Below are positions 45,583 to 56,877 of a stretch of 64,000 nucleotides of DNA, in pieces (position 1 is the stretch's first letter; every line of letters starts with the position of its first letter). Origin of the DNA: Candidatus Neomicrothrix sp. UBA881 (GTDB lineage Bacteria; Actinomycetota; Acidimicrobiia; Acidimicrobiales; MedAcidi-G1); contig DBFL01000087.1 in the NCBI GenBank assembly GCA_002294285.1, positions 6,732 through 70,731 on the forward strand. The letters are read 5' to 3'. The notes under the pieces were generated by a model, which was not told where the DNA came from, did not search any database, and saw nothing but the letters and a program-made list of their open reading frames with translations. The translations under genes and the position numbers were made by a program.

Positions 45583-45881
45583 TGGGATTCTCCCAAAATT
45601 GGTGGAACACGGAACTGATTCTCTTCTATCTCGGGAGCCATCTGAAATACTTCTTCAATATCAAAGTTTTCTGTTGGTTCATCAGGACGCAGTACATTCT
45701 TTAATGGAATAGGGTGTGAACTTGGTTCAACATCATCTACATTCAATGCCTCTAAATCAGCTGCATGATCTAGAACTGCAGACAATTGCAAGGTAAAGGA
45801 ATCCAACTCTTCTTCACTCAACGAAAGTTGAGCTAACCGCGCCACATGAGCGACTTCTTCTCGCGAAATTCTTTCAACCAC
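45579..45881 (-). CDS. gatC: Asp/Glu-tRNA amidotransferase subunit C
   Basis: A 100-residue belt subunit: ISREEVAHVARLAQLSLSEEELDSFTLQLSAVLDHAADLEALNVDDVEPSSHPI. Its length and helical N-terminus are normal for GatC. It lies 38 bases downstream of the Ser/Thr kinase gene and starts the gatCAB string. Confidence 0.95.
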   Translation of the reverse strand: MVERISREEVAHVARLAQLSLSEEELDSFTLQLSAVLDHAADLEALNVDDVEPSSHPIPLKNVLRPDEPTENFDIEEVFQMAPEIEENQFRVPPILGESQ

Positions 45882-45919
45882 AGTTCAGATGGTAGAGGAG
45901 ATATTGGCAAACAAGACCA

Positions 45920-47878
45920 TTATCCACTTATTAATTCAATAGGAGTCTCAGGTAAACCTAAAGCAGTTCCAGGTGGTTCTTGTCTTGTGATTAAGCCACC
46001 GGAAGGTCCGTTGACAGAGATAGAACGAAATCCTGCTGCCGCTAATCTAGATTCAGCTGCATCTACAGAAAGTCCGAGCACATCAGGAATTGGTCGCGGC
46101 TCAGGACCAGTTGAAACGAGTATTTCGACTTCTGAGCCTCCACGAACTGAAGTTTGTGGAGGTGGTTCTAAAGAGACTACATATCCTTTTGGAACAAATT
46201 CGTCTCTTACACCGATACGACGTGATAGCAGCCCAAGAGTTTCAAGTGCGGCTTCAGCTTCAGAAATTTCACGACCCTCAAGGCCAACAGGAATCAGAAC
46301 TGGAACTCTTCCATCTGATACAAGTAGATCAACGCCGGCTCCTTGCGGGAGTTCAACCATGGGCGCTAAAACTTCAATAATCATTCCAGCCTCGATAGTT
46401 TCACTGTACGCATATGAGATTTCACCAACTATCAAGCCCACTGATTCGATCAATCTTTCTGCACCTGGAAGACTCTTGCCAACTAAATCAGTAGGTATTT
46501 GAACACGTTCTGGACCAAGAGAAATTACTAGGACCACTGTCTCATCTTCTTCTAATTCAGTGCCTCCTACCGGTTCAGTCGCTAGGACTTCCCCTTGAAC
46601 AGTATTGTCGCGACGGTCATCACGGGTTTCTACGTTCCAACCCAAAGCAACAACCAATTCTTTTGCACTTTCCCCTGAAGAACCGACCAATTGAGGTAGT
46701 GTCCTGGTTTCTGTTTTAGTCAACTCCCACAAAAATGCTCCAAAAACGGTGATAGCTACTACTAGCAATCCTCCCAAAACTAGATTCACCCAACGACGTC
46801 TAGAGGAGTTCTTCGTGTCCAATGACTGCGTATGAGTTTCAGCCGAAACCGTTTCTATTGGCATCGTGGGAGGATCAGGCGGAGAAGAAACAGTTGGAGG
46901 TACTAGAGGAACTTCTCCAGAAAGAGGTGCTGCACCAATTTCTCCGGGACCTACAAAAGGTAGTGGTTCTGGACGAGACATTCTGCTCGCGACATCAAGC
47001 AACATCGCTCCTAACTGTCCTGCTGTAGGCCTTTCTTCTGAACTGGCAGAACCGGCTCTACTTACTATTGGAGCTAAAACCTCTAGACTCTCGGGAACAG
47101 GAACATCTCTACCTTCTCGTGCTCTCAGAGTGCCAATAACTGTGTTCTCCACAAAAGGAAGATGACCTGTACTTGCTTCAACCATGCATAAAGCTAAAGA
47201 ATAAATATCAGATTTAACTCCGAGAGGCAGTCCGCTCGCTTGTTCGGGGGAAGCATATCTAGCAGTGCCCACGTACCCACGCAAACCACCCAGCTCATCT
47301 AATTGAGGACCGGAATTAGAAATTTCTGCCTGAGTAGCGTCAGACAGTGCAGCAGCTAATCCAAAATCTGCAACTCTCAAGTGTCCATCTTGACCGAACA
47401 GTAAATTAGCAGGTTTGAGATCACGGTGGATTATTCCCTGCCCATGAGCATGTTCGAGAGCACGGCAACATTCGAGTGTGATCTGCAATATCTGAGAAGG
47501 GCTAAGTGTCCTGCCACTATCCAAAATACTTCTGAGGCTTCCTCCACCCAAATACTCAGTGACTATAAACGCCTGTTTATCTACCCCCCAATCAAACACC
47601 CTTACTGTATGAGAGCTTGTCAAAGAGGCAGCGATTTTCGCTTCTGTCTTAAATCGCTCAACAAACCCTGGATATTGGGCAAGTTTGGTATGCAAAACTT
47701 TTACGGCCACTTGGCGGTTGAGACTCAAGTCAACTGCCTGATAAACAGACCCTGACCCACCTGTTCCTACAATATTGTCAAGCCTGTAACGTCCTCCAAA
47801 AGTTTGTCCAGATAAGTTTTGGGGGCTCCAGGAACTTCCTCTACCAAAAGTTCCACTATCTCTTCGTTTTTCTGTCAC
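45920..47878 (-). CDS. pknB: Membrane Ser/Thr protein kinase with PASTA domains
   Basis: A 652-residue PknB-like receptor kinase. The N-terminal Hanks-type kinase has the glycine loop GTGGSGSVYQ, VAVKVL (ATP Lys), the catalytic loop HRDLKPANLL and DFGLA, followed by a long linker. One membrane span (WVNLVLGGLLVVAITVFGAFLW) begins near residue 365. Four PASTA repeats outside the membrane each carry a proline-valine or proline-aspartate turn. PASTA kinases sense peptidoglycan fragments and control division and wall synthesis. GTG 47878 is exactly at the edge of a palindrome with a candidate leaderless promoter. Confidence 0.93.
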   Translation of the reverse strand: MTEKRRDSGTFGRGSSWSPQNLSGQTFGGRYRLDNIVGTGGSGSVYQAVDLSLNRQVAVKVLHTKLAQYPGFVERFKTEAKIAASLTSSHTVRVFDWGVDKQAFIVTEYLGGGSLRSILDSGRTLSPSQILQITLECCRALEHAHGQGIIHRDLKPANLLFGQDGHLRVADFGLAAALSDATQAEISNSGPQLDELGGLRGYVGTARYASPEQASGLPLGVKSDIYSLALCMVEASTGHLPFVENTVIGTLRAREGRDVPVPESLEVLAPIVSRAGSASSEERPTAGQLGAMLLDVASRMSRPEPLPFVGPGEIGAAPLSGEVPLVPPTVSSPPDPPTMPIETVSAETHTQSLDTKNSSRRRWVNLVLGGLLVVAITVFGAFLWELTKTETRTLPQLVGSSGESAKELVVALGWNVETRDDRRDNTVQGEVLATEPVGGTELEEDETVVLVISLGPERVQIPTDLVGKSLPGAERLIESVGLIVGEISYAYSETIEAGMIIEVLAPMVELPQGAGVDLLVSDGRVPVLIPVGLEGREISEAEAALETLGLLSRRIGVRDEFVPKGYVVSLEPPPQTSVRGGSEVEILVSTGPEPRPIPDVLGLSVDAAESRLAAAGFRSISVNGPSGGLITRQEPPGTALGLPETPIELISG

Positions 47879-47915
47879 ATGTAAAGGTTACCTCTAGGTA
47901 GCCTTTACATGTGAC
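47874..47915. promoter_or_regulatory. Palindromic divergent leaderless promoter pair
   Basis: Arms GTCACATGTAAAGG (47874-47887) and CCTTTACATGTGAC (47902-47915) are perfect inverted repeats. The pairing continues inward with one G-T and five more pairs to a two-base centre at 47894/47895. The two divergent genes start with GTG at 47878 (minus) and 47911 (plus), inside the arms. Each GTG is preceded by TTACAT and a TANNNT hexamer: TAACCT for pknB and TAGCCT for the plus-strand gene. Only 32 bases separate the two starts, so both messages are probably leaderless and share or compete for this DNA. Confidence 0.6.
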
Positions 47916-48324
47916 GCACCGCAACTCAATTATTATCTGTTCTCTTCTAGCTTTAGGGATAGGTGTACTAGTAGTAGCTGCCCTAATTACCGATGGAGAT
48001 GACAGTGACGTTGTCTTGACCTCAAATCCAGGAATAATCGAACTAATTCCTGCACGTGGGGATGAAGTAATCGCTCAAACAAACGTAGGAGTAATTTTTT
48101 CACCAACTTGGAAAGGTGAAATCATCAGTATTGGAGACACACAGATCCCACTTGACCAACAAAAAGTTGAACCTGCTTTAAATTCAGTGGTATTTAGACC
48201 AGAGGGTGGAAAAGCGATAGAACGATTACCAGCTGGAAACATTTGCGCGTCTGTTGTCTACTGGGATGTCCAAACACCAAGTCGTCGATCGAATCTAACT
48301 TGGTGTTTTAGAGTTATAGGTTGA
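47911..48324 (+). CDS. Membrane-anchored protein of unknown function
   Basis: A 137-residue protein with a short basic N-terminus, one hydrophobic segment (SIIICSLLALGIGVLVVAALI, residues 6-26) and an extracellular domain of about 100 residues rich in beta strands. This domain includes NPGIIELIPARGDEVIAQTNVGVIFSP, as in Ig-like or CopC-like folds, and two Cys (ICASVVYW and TWCFRVIG) that could pair. No family is recognised. Its divergent, promoter-sharing arrangement with the PASTA kinase gene suggests a cell-surface role (inference). Confidence 0.7.
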   Translation: MTHRNSIIICSLLALGIGVLVVAALITDGDDSDVVLTSNPGIIELIPARGDEVIAQTNVGVIFSPTWKGEIISIGDTQIPLDQQKVEPALNSVVFRPEGGKAIERLPAGNICASVVYWDVQTPSRRSNLTWCFRVIG

Positions 48325-48328
48325 AGAT

Positions 48329-51358
<3,030 letters not shown>

Positions 51359-52387
51359 TCAGATAGCGATTGCCCCGCCTACAACTTGATCTTCCTCATA
51401 AAAAACAACGCTTTGACCGGAAGCTACCTTCTGATGAGGTTCTTTCCATGTAAGTGAACCACCTTGCACACTGGCTGTTTCAGGTTTTCCATGTGCGCTT
51501 GTTTGAACGAGAAATTCCCCATTTATCTGTTTTGCAGACCACACAGAGTCTCTGAATTCAGTTACTTTCACTAAAAGTTGTTCTGATGTTCCTACAGTTA
51601 CAGTGGCTGTTTCAATGTCAACGCTGGTCGCATATCTTGGCCCTTTGCCACCAGCTAAAAGCATTCCTTTTCTCTGCCCAACGGTAACCAGTTCAATAGC
51701 CTCCACTTGACCCACTTCAGAGCCGTTTTCATCGATTACTCTGCCTGGAGTTAATGGAATCCTCTTAGCTAAAAAATCAGCTCTTCCTTTTTCGCGTGTG
51801 ATAAAACAAACATCTTGACTGTCGGGTTTTGTAGCAACTCTGAGCCCCAGACTATTTGCCTTTTCCCTTACCTGATCTTTAGTCATTTCCCCCACGGGTA
51901 GGTGAAGAGATGAAATCTGATCTTGATTCAACATATAAAGAACATAGGACTGGTCTTTCGCTGCATCTTTAGCTCTAGCAATCCGTGATGTTCCATCTTC
52001 CCTTGTGGTTATTCGAGCGTGGTGACCAGTAACAATTTTGTCGAAACCAAGCGATTTTGCTCGATTTAGCAGGCGATCAAATTTAATATGTCTGTTGCAT
52101 TCAATACACGGGTTAGGTGTCAATCCCGCAGAATGGGCCTCTACATAGGGACCGACTACATGCTTGTCAAAATCGTCTCCTAAATTGAATACGTGGTGTT
52201 CAATGCCTAGTGCATTGGCAGCTCTTCTTGCATCATCGACATCTGAAACGGAACAACAACCTGAGTCTGACTCTCCTCCCCATAGTCTAAGAGTTACCCC
52301 AACTACCTCATTGTTCGACTCACAAGCGAGAGCAGCTGCAACTGATGAGTCCACTCCTCCCGACATAGCAACCATGACTCGTGCCAT
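51359..52387 (-). CDS. mnmA: tRNA 2-thiouridylase
   Basis: A 342-residue ATP pyrophosphatase that thiolates U34 of Lys, Glu and Gln tRNAs. The PP-loop MSGGVDSSVAAAL is at residues 8-20. The catalytic cysteines are in NPCIECNRHIKFD and SQDVCFI. Its start overlaps the cysteine desulfurase stop by one base, the usual sulfur-donor partner. In selenium-using organisms the product may be further converted to 2-selenouridine by SelU, which is not seen here. Confidence 0.96.
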   Translation of the reverse strand: MARVMVAMSGGVDSSVAAALACESNNEVVGVTLRLWGGESDSGCCSVSDVDDARRAANALGIEHHVFNLGDDFDKHVVGPYVEAHSAGLTPNPCIECNRHIKFDRLLNRAKSLGFDKIVTGHHARITTREDGTSRIARAKDAAKDQSYVLYMLNQDQISSLHLPVGEMTKDQVREKANSLGLRVATKPDSQDVCFITREKGRADFLAKRIPLTPGRVIDENGSEVGQVEAIELVTVGQRKGMLLAGGKGPRYATSVDIETATVTVGTSEQLLVKVTEFRDSVWSAKQINGEFLVQTSAHGKPETASVQGGSLTWKEPHQKVASGQSVVFYEEDQVVGGAIAI

Positions 52388-53520
52388 TAACTGAACTCCC
52401 TCAATTTTTCAACAGCCTTAGGAACGATCTCCAGTGCACATTCTATTTCCTTATCGGTTGTAGCAATACCCAACGAAAATCTAATTGAACCTTCTGCTAC
52501 TTTCACATCTATCCCCATTGCTTCTAAAACATGAGATGGTTCCTGAGCTCCGCTTGCACAAGATGAAGCTGCGCTGGCGTATATCCCTTTGTTTTCAAGA
52601 AGAAATAACAGAGATTCGTTTTCTATGTCTTTAAAACAGATATGGGCAATCCCAGGTGTTCTTGGCGTTCCATCTGGGACCGTTCGACTTGTATCACTTA
52701 CATTTTCTATCAATCCATTTTCCAGTTTATCCCTCAACATAGTTACTCTCTTATGAACAACTGAACGTTCATCCTTTATTAAACGTGCTGCTTCGCCAAG
52801 ACCTACTATCGCTGGAACGTTTTGAGTTCCACTTCGTCTTTCTCTCTCTTGCCCTCCTCCACGAATCACGGGTGACAAATTTACGCCATCTCTCAAAACT
52901 AGAGCTCCGGCACCTTTGGGTCCTCCGAACTTGTGCCCTGTAAGGCTAATTAAATGTGCTTTTTTCGATAATTCGGCAACATCCAACCAAGAAGTTGCTT
53001 GAACTGCATCTGTATGAATAAAGCTTTCAGGAGATTTTTCTGTTATCAGATCAGCAATCATGTCAATGTCATTAATGACTCCTGTCTCATTATTTACCAT
53101 CATTATCGAGACCAAAGAAATATCAGCGATTGAATCCAAAAGGAAAGATAAATTTTCGAAATCTATCCTTCCAGTTGCATCTGTAGGGGCGATTATTCCT
53201 CCAGAGTCTCTAACTGGTTCCAGAACTGCTGGATGTTCAACCGCAGAGCATATAGCCCGTCCTCCTTTGGCACCTAGAACTCCATCTATTGCCAAATTGT
53301 CTGACTCAGTTCCTCCACTAGTAAAAATAACATCGCCAGGTTCTGCATCCAATAAAGCAGCCACATTGTCTCTCGCGTCATCTATAGCTCGCCTTGCTTC
53401 ACGTGCTAACCGATGGGAGCCAGAAGGGTTGCCTGGGTGGTTCGAAAGCCATGGCAGCATTGCTTGGATAACTTCTTCTCGTACTGGTGTACTAGCAGCA
53501 TGGTCAAGATAAATATCCAT
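52387..53520 (-). CDS. iscS: Cysteine desulfurase
   Basis: A class V PLP aminotransferase-fold NifS/IscS protein, 377 residues. MDIYLDHAASTPVREEV opens the protein, the PLP Lys is in SLTGHKFGGPKGAGALV (about 197), and the persulfide Cys is in ASAASSCASGAQEPSHVL (about 322). It feeds sulfur to MnmA and Fe-S assembly. NifS-type enzymes can also release selenium from selenocysteine, relevant given the two candidate selenoproteins, although that role is only a possibility. Confidence 0.95.
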   Translation of the reverse strand: MDIYLDHAASTPVREEVIQAMLPWLSNHPGNPSGSHRLAREARRAIDDARDNVAALLDAEPGDVIFTSGGTESDNLAIDGVLGAKGGRAICSAVEHPAVLEPVRDSGGIIAPTDATGRIDFENLSFLLDSIADISLVSIMMVNNETGVINDIDMIADLITEKSPESFIHTDAVQATSWLDVAELSKKAHLISLTGHKFGGPKGAGALVLRDGVNLSPVIRGGGQERERRSGTQNVPAIVGLGEAARLIKDERSVVHKRVTMLRDKLENGLIENVSDTSRTVPDGTPRTPGIAHICFKDIENESLLFLLENKGIYASAASSCASGAQEPSHVLEAMGIDVKVAEGSIRFSLGIATTDKEIECALEIVPKAVEKLREFS

Positions 53521-53573
53521 TCTCTTAGGTTAAAGGGAACTGCTTTACACGCAAAAAATCGGCATAATTAAGA

Positions 53574-54014
53574 ATGGTTCATATAAAACTGGAAATTGAA
53601 ATAAATGCTCCTGTTACACAGGTTTGGGACGATATTTCAGATATTCAAACCCATGTCAACTGGATGTCAGATGCTTCGGAAATTAGTTTTACCTCTGAGC
53701 AGACTGAAGGAGTAGGGACAATCTTTAACTGTGAAACAACTGTTGGACCGCTTAGAACAACCGACAAAATGCAAATAACTGAATGGATCCCAAATGAATT
53801 GATGGCCATCAGCCATAACGGTCTCGTCGCAGGAAAAGGTAAATTCAAACTGGAGGAAACTCCAGATTTAAAAACTCTTTTCAAATGGGAGGAGAACCTT
53901 GATTTCCCTTTTTATTTGGGTGGAAAAATCACCGGTTACTTTGCGAAACCCGTCTTAAAAAGAATTTGGCAAAAAAATCTATACAAATTAAAACAACTGG
54001 TTGAAAACCCCTAG
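53574..54014 (+). CDS. SRPBCC (START-like) family protein
   Basis: A 146-residue polyketide-cyclase/dehydrase-type protein: HIKLEIEINAPVTQVWDDISDIQTHVNWMSDASEISF, then a curved sheet and a C-terminal helix (KPVLKRIWQKNLYKLKQLVE). These proteins bind hydrophobic ligands. A CATAAT five bases before ATG 53574 could be a -10 box with a leaderless start. It is divergent from iscS. Confidence 0.85.
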   Translation: MVHIKLEIEINAPVTQVWDDISDIQTHVNWMSDASEISFTSEQTEGVGTIFNCETTVGPLRTTDKMQITEWIPNELMAISHNGLVAGKGKFKLEETPDLKTLFKWEENLDFPFYLGGKITGYFAKPVLKRIWQKNLYKLKQLVENP

Positions 54015-54023
54015 ATGCCATAT

Positions 54024-54926
54024 TCATCCCAGTATGGGGTTATACCAATAACGTGACGCCCAAATAGACACAATCCCAAAAGTAATTGCTATCACCAAAG
54101 GAACGAAACGTTTTACATATGTCGGTAGATCCCTTGTATGCATCTCGTCGATCAGCCATCCAAGAAGCAACCCGCCCAGTAGACCACCTATATGTCCTCC
54201 AACCGAGATATTAGGTCTAGCGAATGTGAAAATTAAATTTATAACTAGCAGACTTCCTATTCCGTTTGACCAAGGGCTTAAACCCCGACGCAACTGGTAG
54301 ACAACAGTGGCACCCATCAATCCAAAAACTGCCCCTGAAGCACCAACAGTTAACACCTTGGGATCTAACAACATCACTCCCAACACACCCGACAGTAACG
54401 AGCCAAAGTACAAAAGCAAATAGCTCGTCACTCCTAAAAGCCTCTCTAGCTGACTCCCTAGCATCCACAAGAGAAACATATTAAATGCCAAATGGATTAC
54501 ACCTGCATGAAGAAAGCCTCCTGTAATCATCCTCCACCATTCACCGCCTGCAACTCCATCGATGCACTCACCAGAAAAAACAAAAACTCGAGCGCATCCG
54601 ACCAACGCGAAATCGCGCGTTATATCTCCACCGCCTACACCTAACGATCCTCCTTTTAAAAGAGTTAGTAAAAACGCCATAAGATTTACTGATATAAGTG
54701 ATCTGGTAGTCAATGACTGTTCTGAAATATTTCCAAATCTCCTGCTGGGACGCGAGAAAGAAGTTCGTTGTCTTCGCGAGTGGATACTCTGTGGTGCTAC
54801 GCATGCTGGACAGTGAAAGCCGACGGAAGCCGTATGCATGCATTCCGCGCAGATTCTACGATCACAACGCTGACAAGTGACTCCGGCATATCGGTCTGAA
54901 TGCCAATAACAAAATTTACTGGTCAT
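54024..54926 (-). CDS. Rhomboid family intramembrane serine protease
   Basis: A 300-residue membrane protease. The N-terminus has a B-box-like zinc ribbon (CYWHSDRYAGVTCQRCDRRICAECMHTASVGFHCPAC, residues 6-42). Then come six spans with WRMITGGFLHAGVIHLAFNMFLLWMLG, the catalytic Ser in VGASGAVFGLMGA and the His in GGHIGGLLGGLLLG. This zinc-ribbon/rhomboid fusion is common in actinobacteria. It lies 7 bases downstream of the NifU-domain gene. Confidence 0.93.
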   Translation of the reverse strand: MTSKFCYWHSDRYAGVTCQRCDRRICAECMHTASVGFHCPACVAPQSIHSRRQRTSFSRPSRRFGNISEQSLTTRSLISVNLMAFLLTLLKGGSLGVGGGDITRDFALVGCARVFVFSGECIDGVAGGEWWRMITGGFLHAGVIHLAFNMFLLWMLGSQLERLLGVTSYLLLYFGSLLSGVLGVMLLDPKVLTVGASGAVFGLMGATVVYQLRRGLSPWSNGIGSLLVINLIFTFARPNISVGGHIGGLLGGLLLGWLIDEMHTRDLPTYVKRFVPLVIAITFGIVSIWASRYWYNPILG

Positions 54927-54933
54927 CTAATTC

Positions 54934-55233
54934 CTAAAGAGTTACTGCTGTTCCTTCTTCTGCTGAAGCTTCACCTATATTGAGGACAGAAGTAACCTCA
55001 GGAACCCTTTCTTTTAACACTCTCTCTATTCCTGCTTTAATCGTCTGGTCTGATGAATCACAAGTTATGCAAGCTCCAATTAATTCAACAGTCACTTCTC
55101 CAGTTTTTTCATTCACACCATGTAGAACTACATCACCTTCATCTGCTTGAAGGGCAGGTCGTATAATTTCGATTACATCTTTTACAAGAGTTTCTAATCT
55201 TCTATCTGAATCTTTTTCTGAATCATCTGCCAT
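54934..55233 (-). CDS. NifU C-terminal domain iron-sulfur scaffold
   Basis: A 99-residue Nfu-type protein. The core LVKDVIEIIRPALQADEGDVVLHGV and the cluster motif GACITCDSSDQTIKAGIE (CxxC) are present. It carries and delivers Fe-S clusters. It sits near iscS and mnmA, with the rhomboid gene downstream. Confidence 0.93.
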   Translation of the reverse strand: MADDSEKDSDRRLETLVKDVIEIIRPALQADEGDVVLHGVNEKTGEVTVELIGACITCDSSDQTIKAGIERVLKERVPEVTSVLNIGEASAEEGTAVTL

Positions 55234-55301
55234 ATATACAGTTTCGCATGACTATCGGCCGACTACACCCACTTCTGTAAGATTGACAATATTCTTAAAA
55301 G

Positions 55302-55484
55302 ATGAAATTTTTACATCATGTGGTAGCACACCAAGGTGGATGGGATGAAATTCTACTTGTCGTGGCTCCTCTGGGTTTAATTGCCTGGCTGCTTTGGGGA
55401 GCCAATCGGAAAGCGGAAAAAATGAAACACGATGATGGATCAGATTTAACAACGGAAAACGATTCTATTTCTCCTGATAATTGA
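55302..55484 (+). CDS. Small single-span membrane protein
   Basis: A 60-residue protein with a hydrophobic span [21 protein letters not shown] (residues 14-34), then a basic RKAEK and an acidic tail. The N-terminus is His-rich ([10 protein letters not shown]). It is divergent from the NifU gene, and its end overlaps the 3' end of murA by 20 bases. No family is recognised, but the topology suggests a real gene. Confidence 0.6.
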   Translation: MKFLHHVVAHQGGWDEILLVVAPLGLIAWLLWGANRKAEKMKHDDGSDLTTENDSISPDN

Positions 55485-56784
55485 GGAATTCAATCTCTGC
55501 GCCCAAAGAATGTAAGTTCCCTACTAAATCCTGATAACCGCGCTCTATATGACTAGCCGACCCAACTAAAGTTTCTCCTTCTGCTGCTAATCCAGCCAAG
55601 ACTAAAGCAGCCCCCGCTCGTATATCGGGAGCTCTAACAGGCGCCCCTGAAAGTCTTTCAACTCCTCGCACAACAGCATGATGACCCTCAGCACGTATAT
55701 CTGCACCCATCCTGATCAGTTCATCAACATAACGAAATCTTCCAGCAAAAATATTTTCAGTAACGATTCCTACTCCATCCGAAATTGAAAGCAATGTAAC
55801 TAAAAAAGGTTTGTAGTCAGTAGCAACTCCCGGATATGGCAATGTTGCCAAATCAATCGATTGGAGCCTTTGGGAAACAGTCACACTAATTCCTGAATCA
55901 ACTTGTTCAATCTCTATTCCCATCTCTTTTAATTTTTCAGTGAGCATTTCCATATGGTCTAACCGAGCTTCTTCTATGACAATATGACCTCCTGTCATTC
56001 CTAAAGCTGAGATGTAAGTAGCTGCTTCAATTCGATCTGGAATGACAGTATGTTCGACTGGTTCTAAATGATCGACTCCTTGAATTTGAAGAGTTGAAGT
56101 TCCTTCTCCAGTAATTTGCGCCCCCATACTGTTTAGAAAATCTACAAGGTCAACTATTTCAGGTTCACGCGCAGCGTTTTCTATAAGTGTCGCCCCTTCT
56201 GCCAAGACCGCTGCCATAAGCAAATTTTCAGTAGCACCAACACTGGGAAAGCTAAGTAATACTTTTCCTCCAACTAGTTTTTCAGCAACACCTTCTATGT
56301 ATCCATGACTACTGCTGAAAGTAACCCCTAGCTCCTCCAAGCCTTTCAAATGCATATCTATAGGCCTGTGTCCAAAATCATCTCCACCTGGTACTGATAC
56401 TTTTGCTTTTTTAAATCGTGCCAATAGAGGTCCCAAAACTACTATCGAGGCTCTCATTCTCTCGACTAATTCATAGGGGGCTACTGGATGCATCTCTTCA
56501 GGTATTTCTATTATCATCACATCGTTTTGGTGTGTGATTGAAGCCCCCATTGTTTCAAGCAAATCTGACATCAAACGGACATCTGCAATATGTGGAACAT
56601 TATTTATTACATACTTTCCAGGTGCCAAAAGCGAAGCAGCCATAATTTTCAGTACCGAATTCTTTGCTCCGGAAACTCTTACATTCCCCGACAAACCTGA
56701 TGATTGCTGAATACGAATCACCTGATCTTCCTCAAAATGTGAAGAAGATGTTCCAAATTCAGAAGAAAAAGAATTACTTGTCAC
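55465..56784 (-). CDS. murA: UDP-N-acetylglucosamine 1-carboxyvinyltransferase
   Basis: First committed enzyme of peptidoglycan synthesis, 439 residues from GTG 56784, with about 20 extra N-terminal residues before the usual start region. [15 protein letters not shown] and [28 protein letters not shown] are recognisable. In the catalytic loop the usual Cys (PGGC) is Asp here (D135). This replacement is known from mycobacterial MurA and makes the enzyme insensitive to fosfomycin. A murA-like gene near the ATP synthase operon is a common actinobacterial order. Confidence 0.95.
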   Translation of the reverse strand: MTSNSFSSEFGTSSSHFEEDQVIRIQQSSGLSGNVRVSGAKNSVLKIMAASLLAPGKYVINNVPHIADVRLMSDLLETMGASITHQNDVMIIEIPEEMHPVAPYELVERMRASIVVLGPLLARFKKAKVSVPGGDDFGHRPIDMHLKGLEELGVTFSSSHGYIEGVAEKLVGGKVLLSFPSVGATENLLMAAVLAEGATLIENAAREPEIVDLVDFLNSMGAQITGEGTSTLQIQGVDHLEPVEHTVIPDRIEAATYISALGMTGGHIVIEEARLDHMEMLTEKLKEMGIEIEQVDSGISVTVSQRLQSIDLATLPYPGVATDYKPFLVTLLSISDGVGIVTENIFAGRFRYVDELIRMGADIRAEGHHAVVRGVERLSGAPVRAPDIRAGAALVLAGLAAEGETLVGSASHIERGYQDLVGNLHSLGAEIEFLNYQEK

Positions 56785-56796
56785 GATTTAAGTATG

Positions 56797-56830
56797 CTTC
56801 GCTGTCAGCGAAGTTTGCATTCAGATGCAA
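56797..56830. repeat. Two tandem short hairpins between murA and MFS gene
   Basis: CTTCGCT-GTC-AGCGAAG (56797-56813) and TTGCAT-TCAG-ATGCAA (56815-56830) are adjacent perfect inverted repeats in the 93-base divergent region. They could be operators, or hairpins in the murA 5' leader. No gene ends here, so they are not terminators of a neighbour. Confidence 0.45.
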
Positions 56831-56877
56831 TTATTCAAGCAAAAAGATTAAATTAAAATAACGGAAATTGGGAAAGC

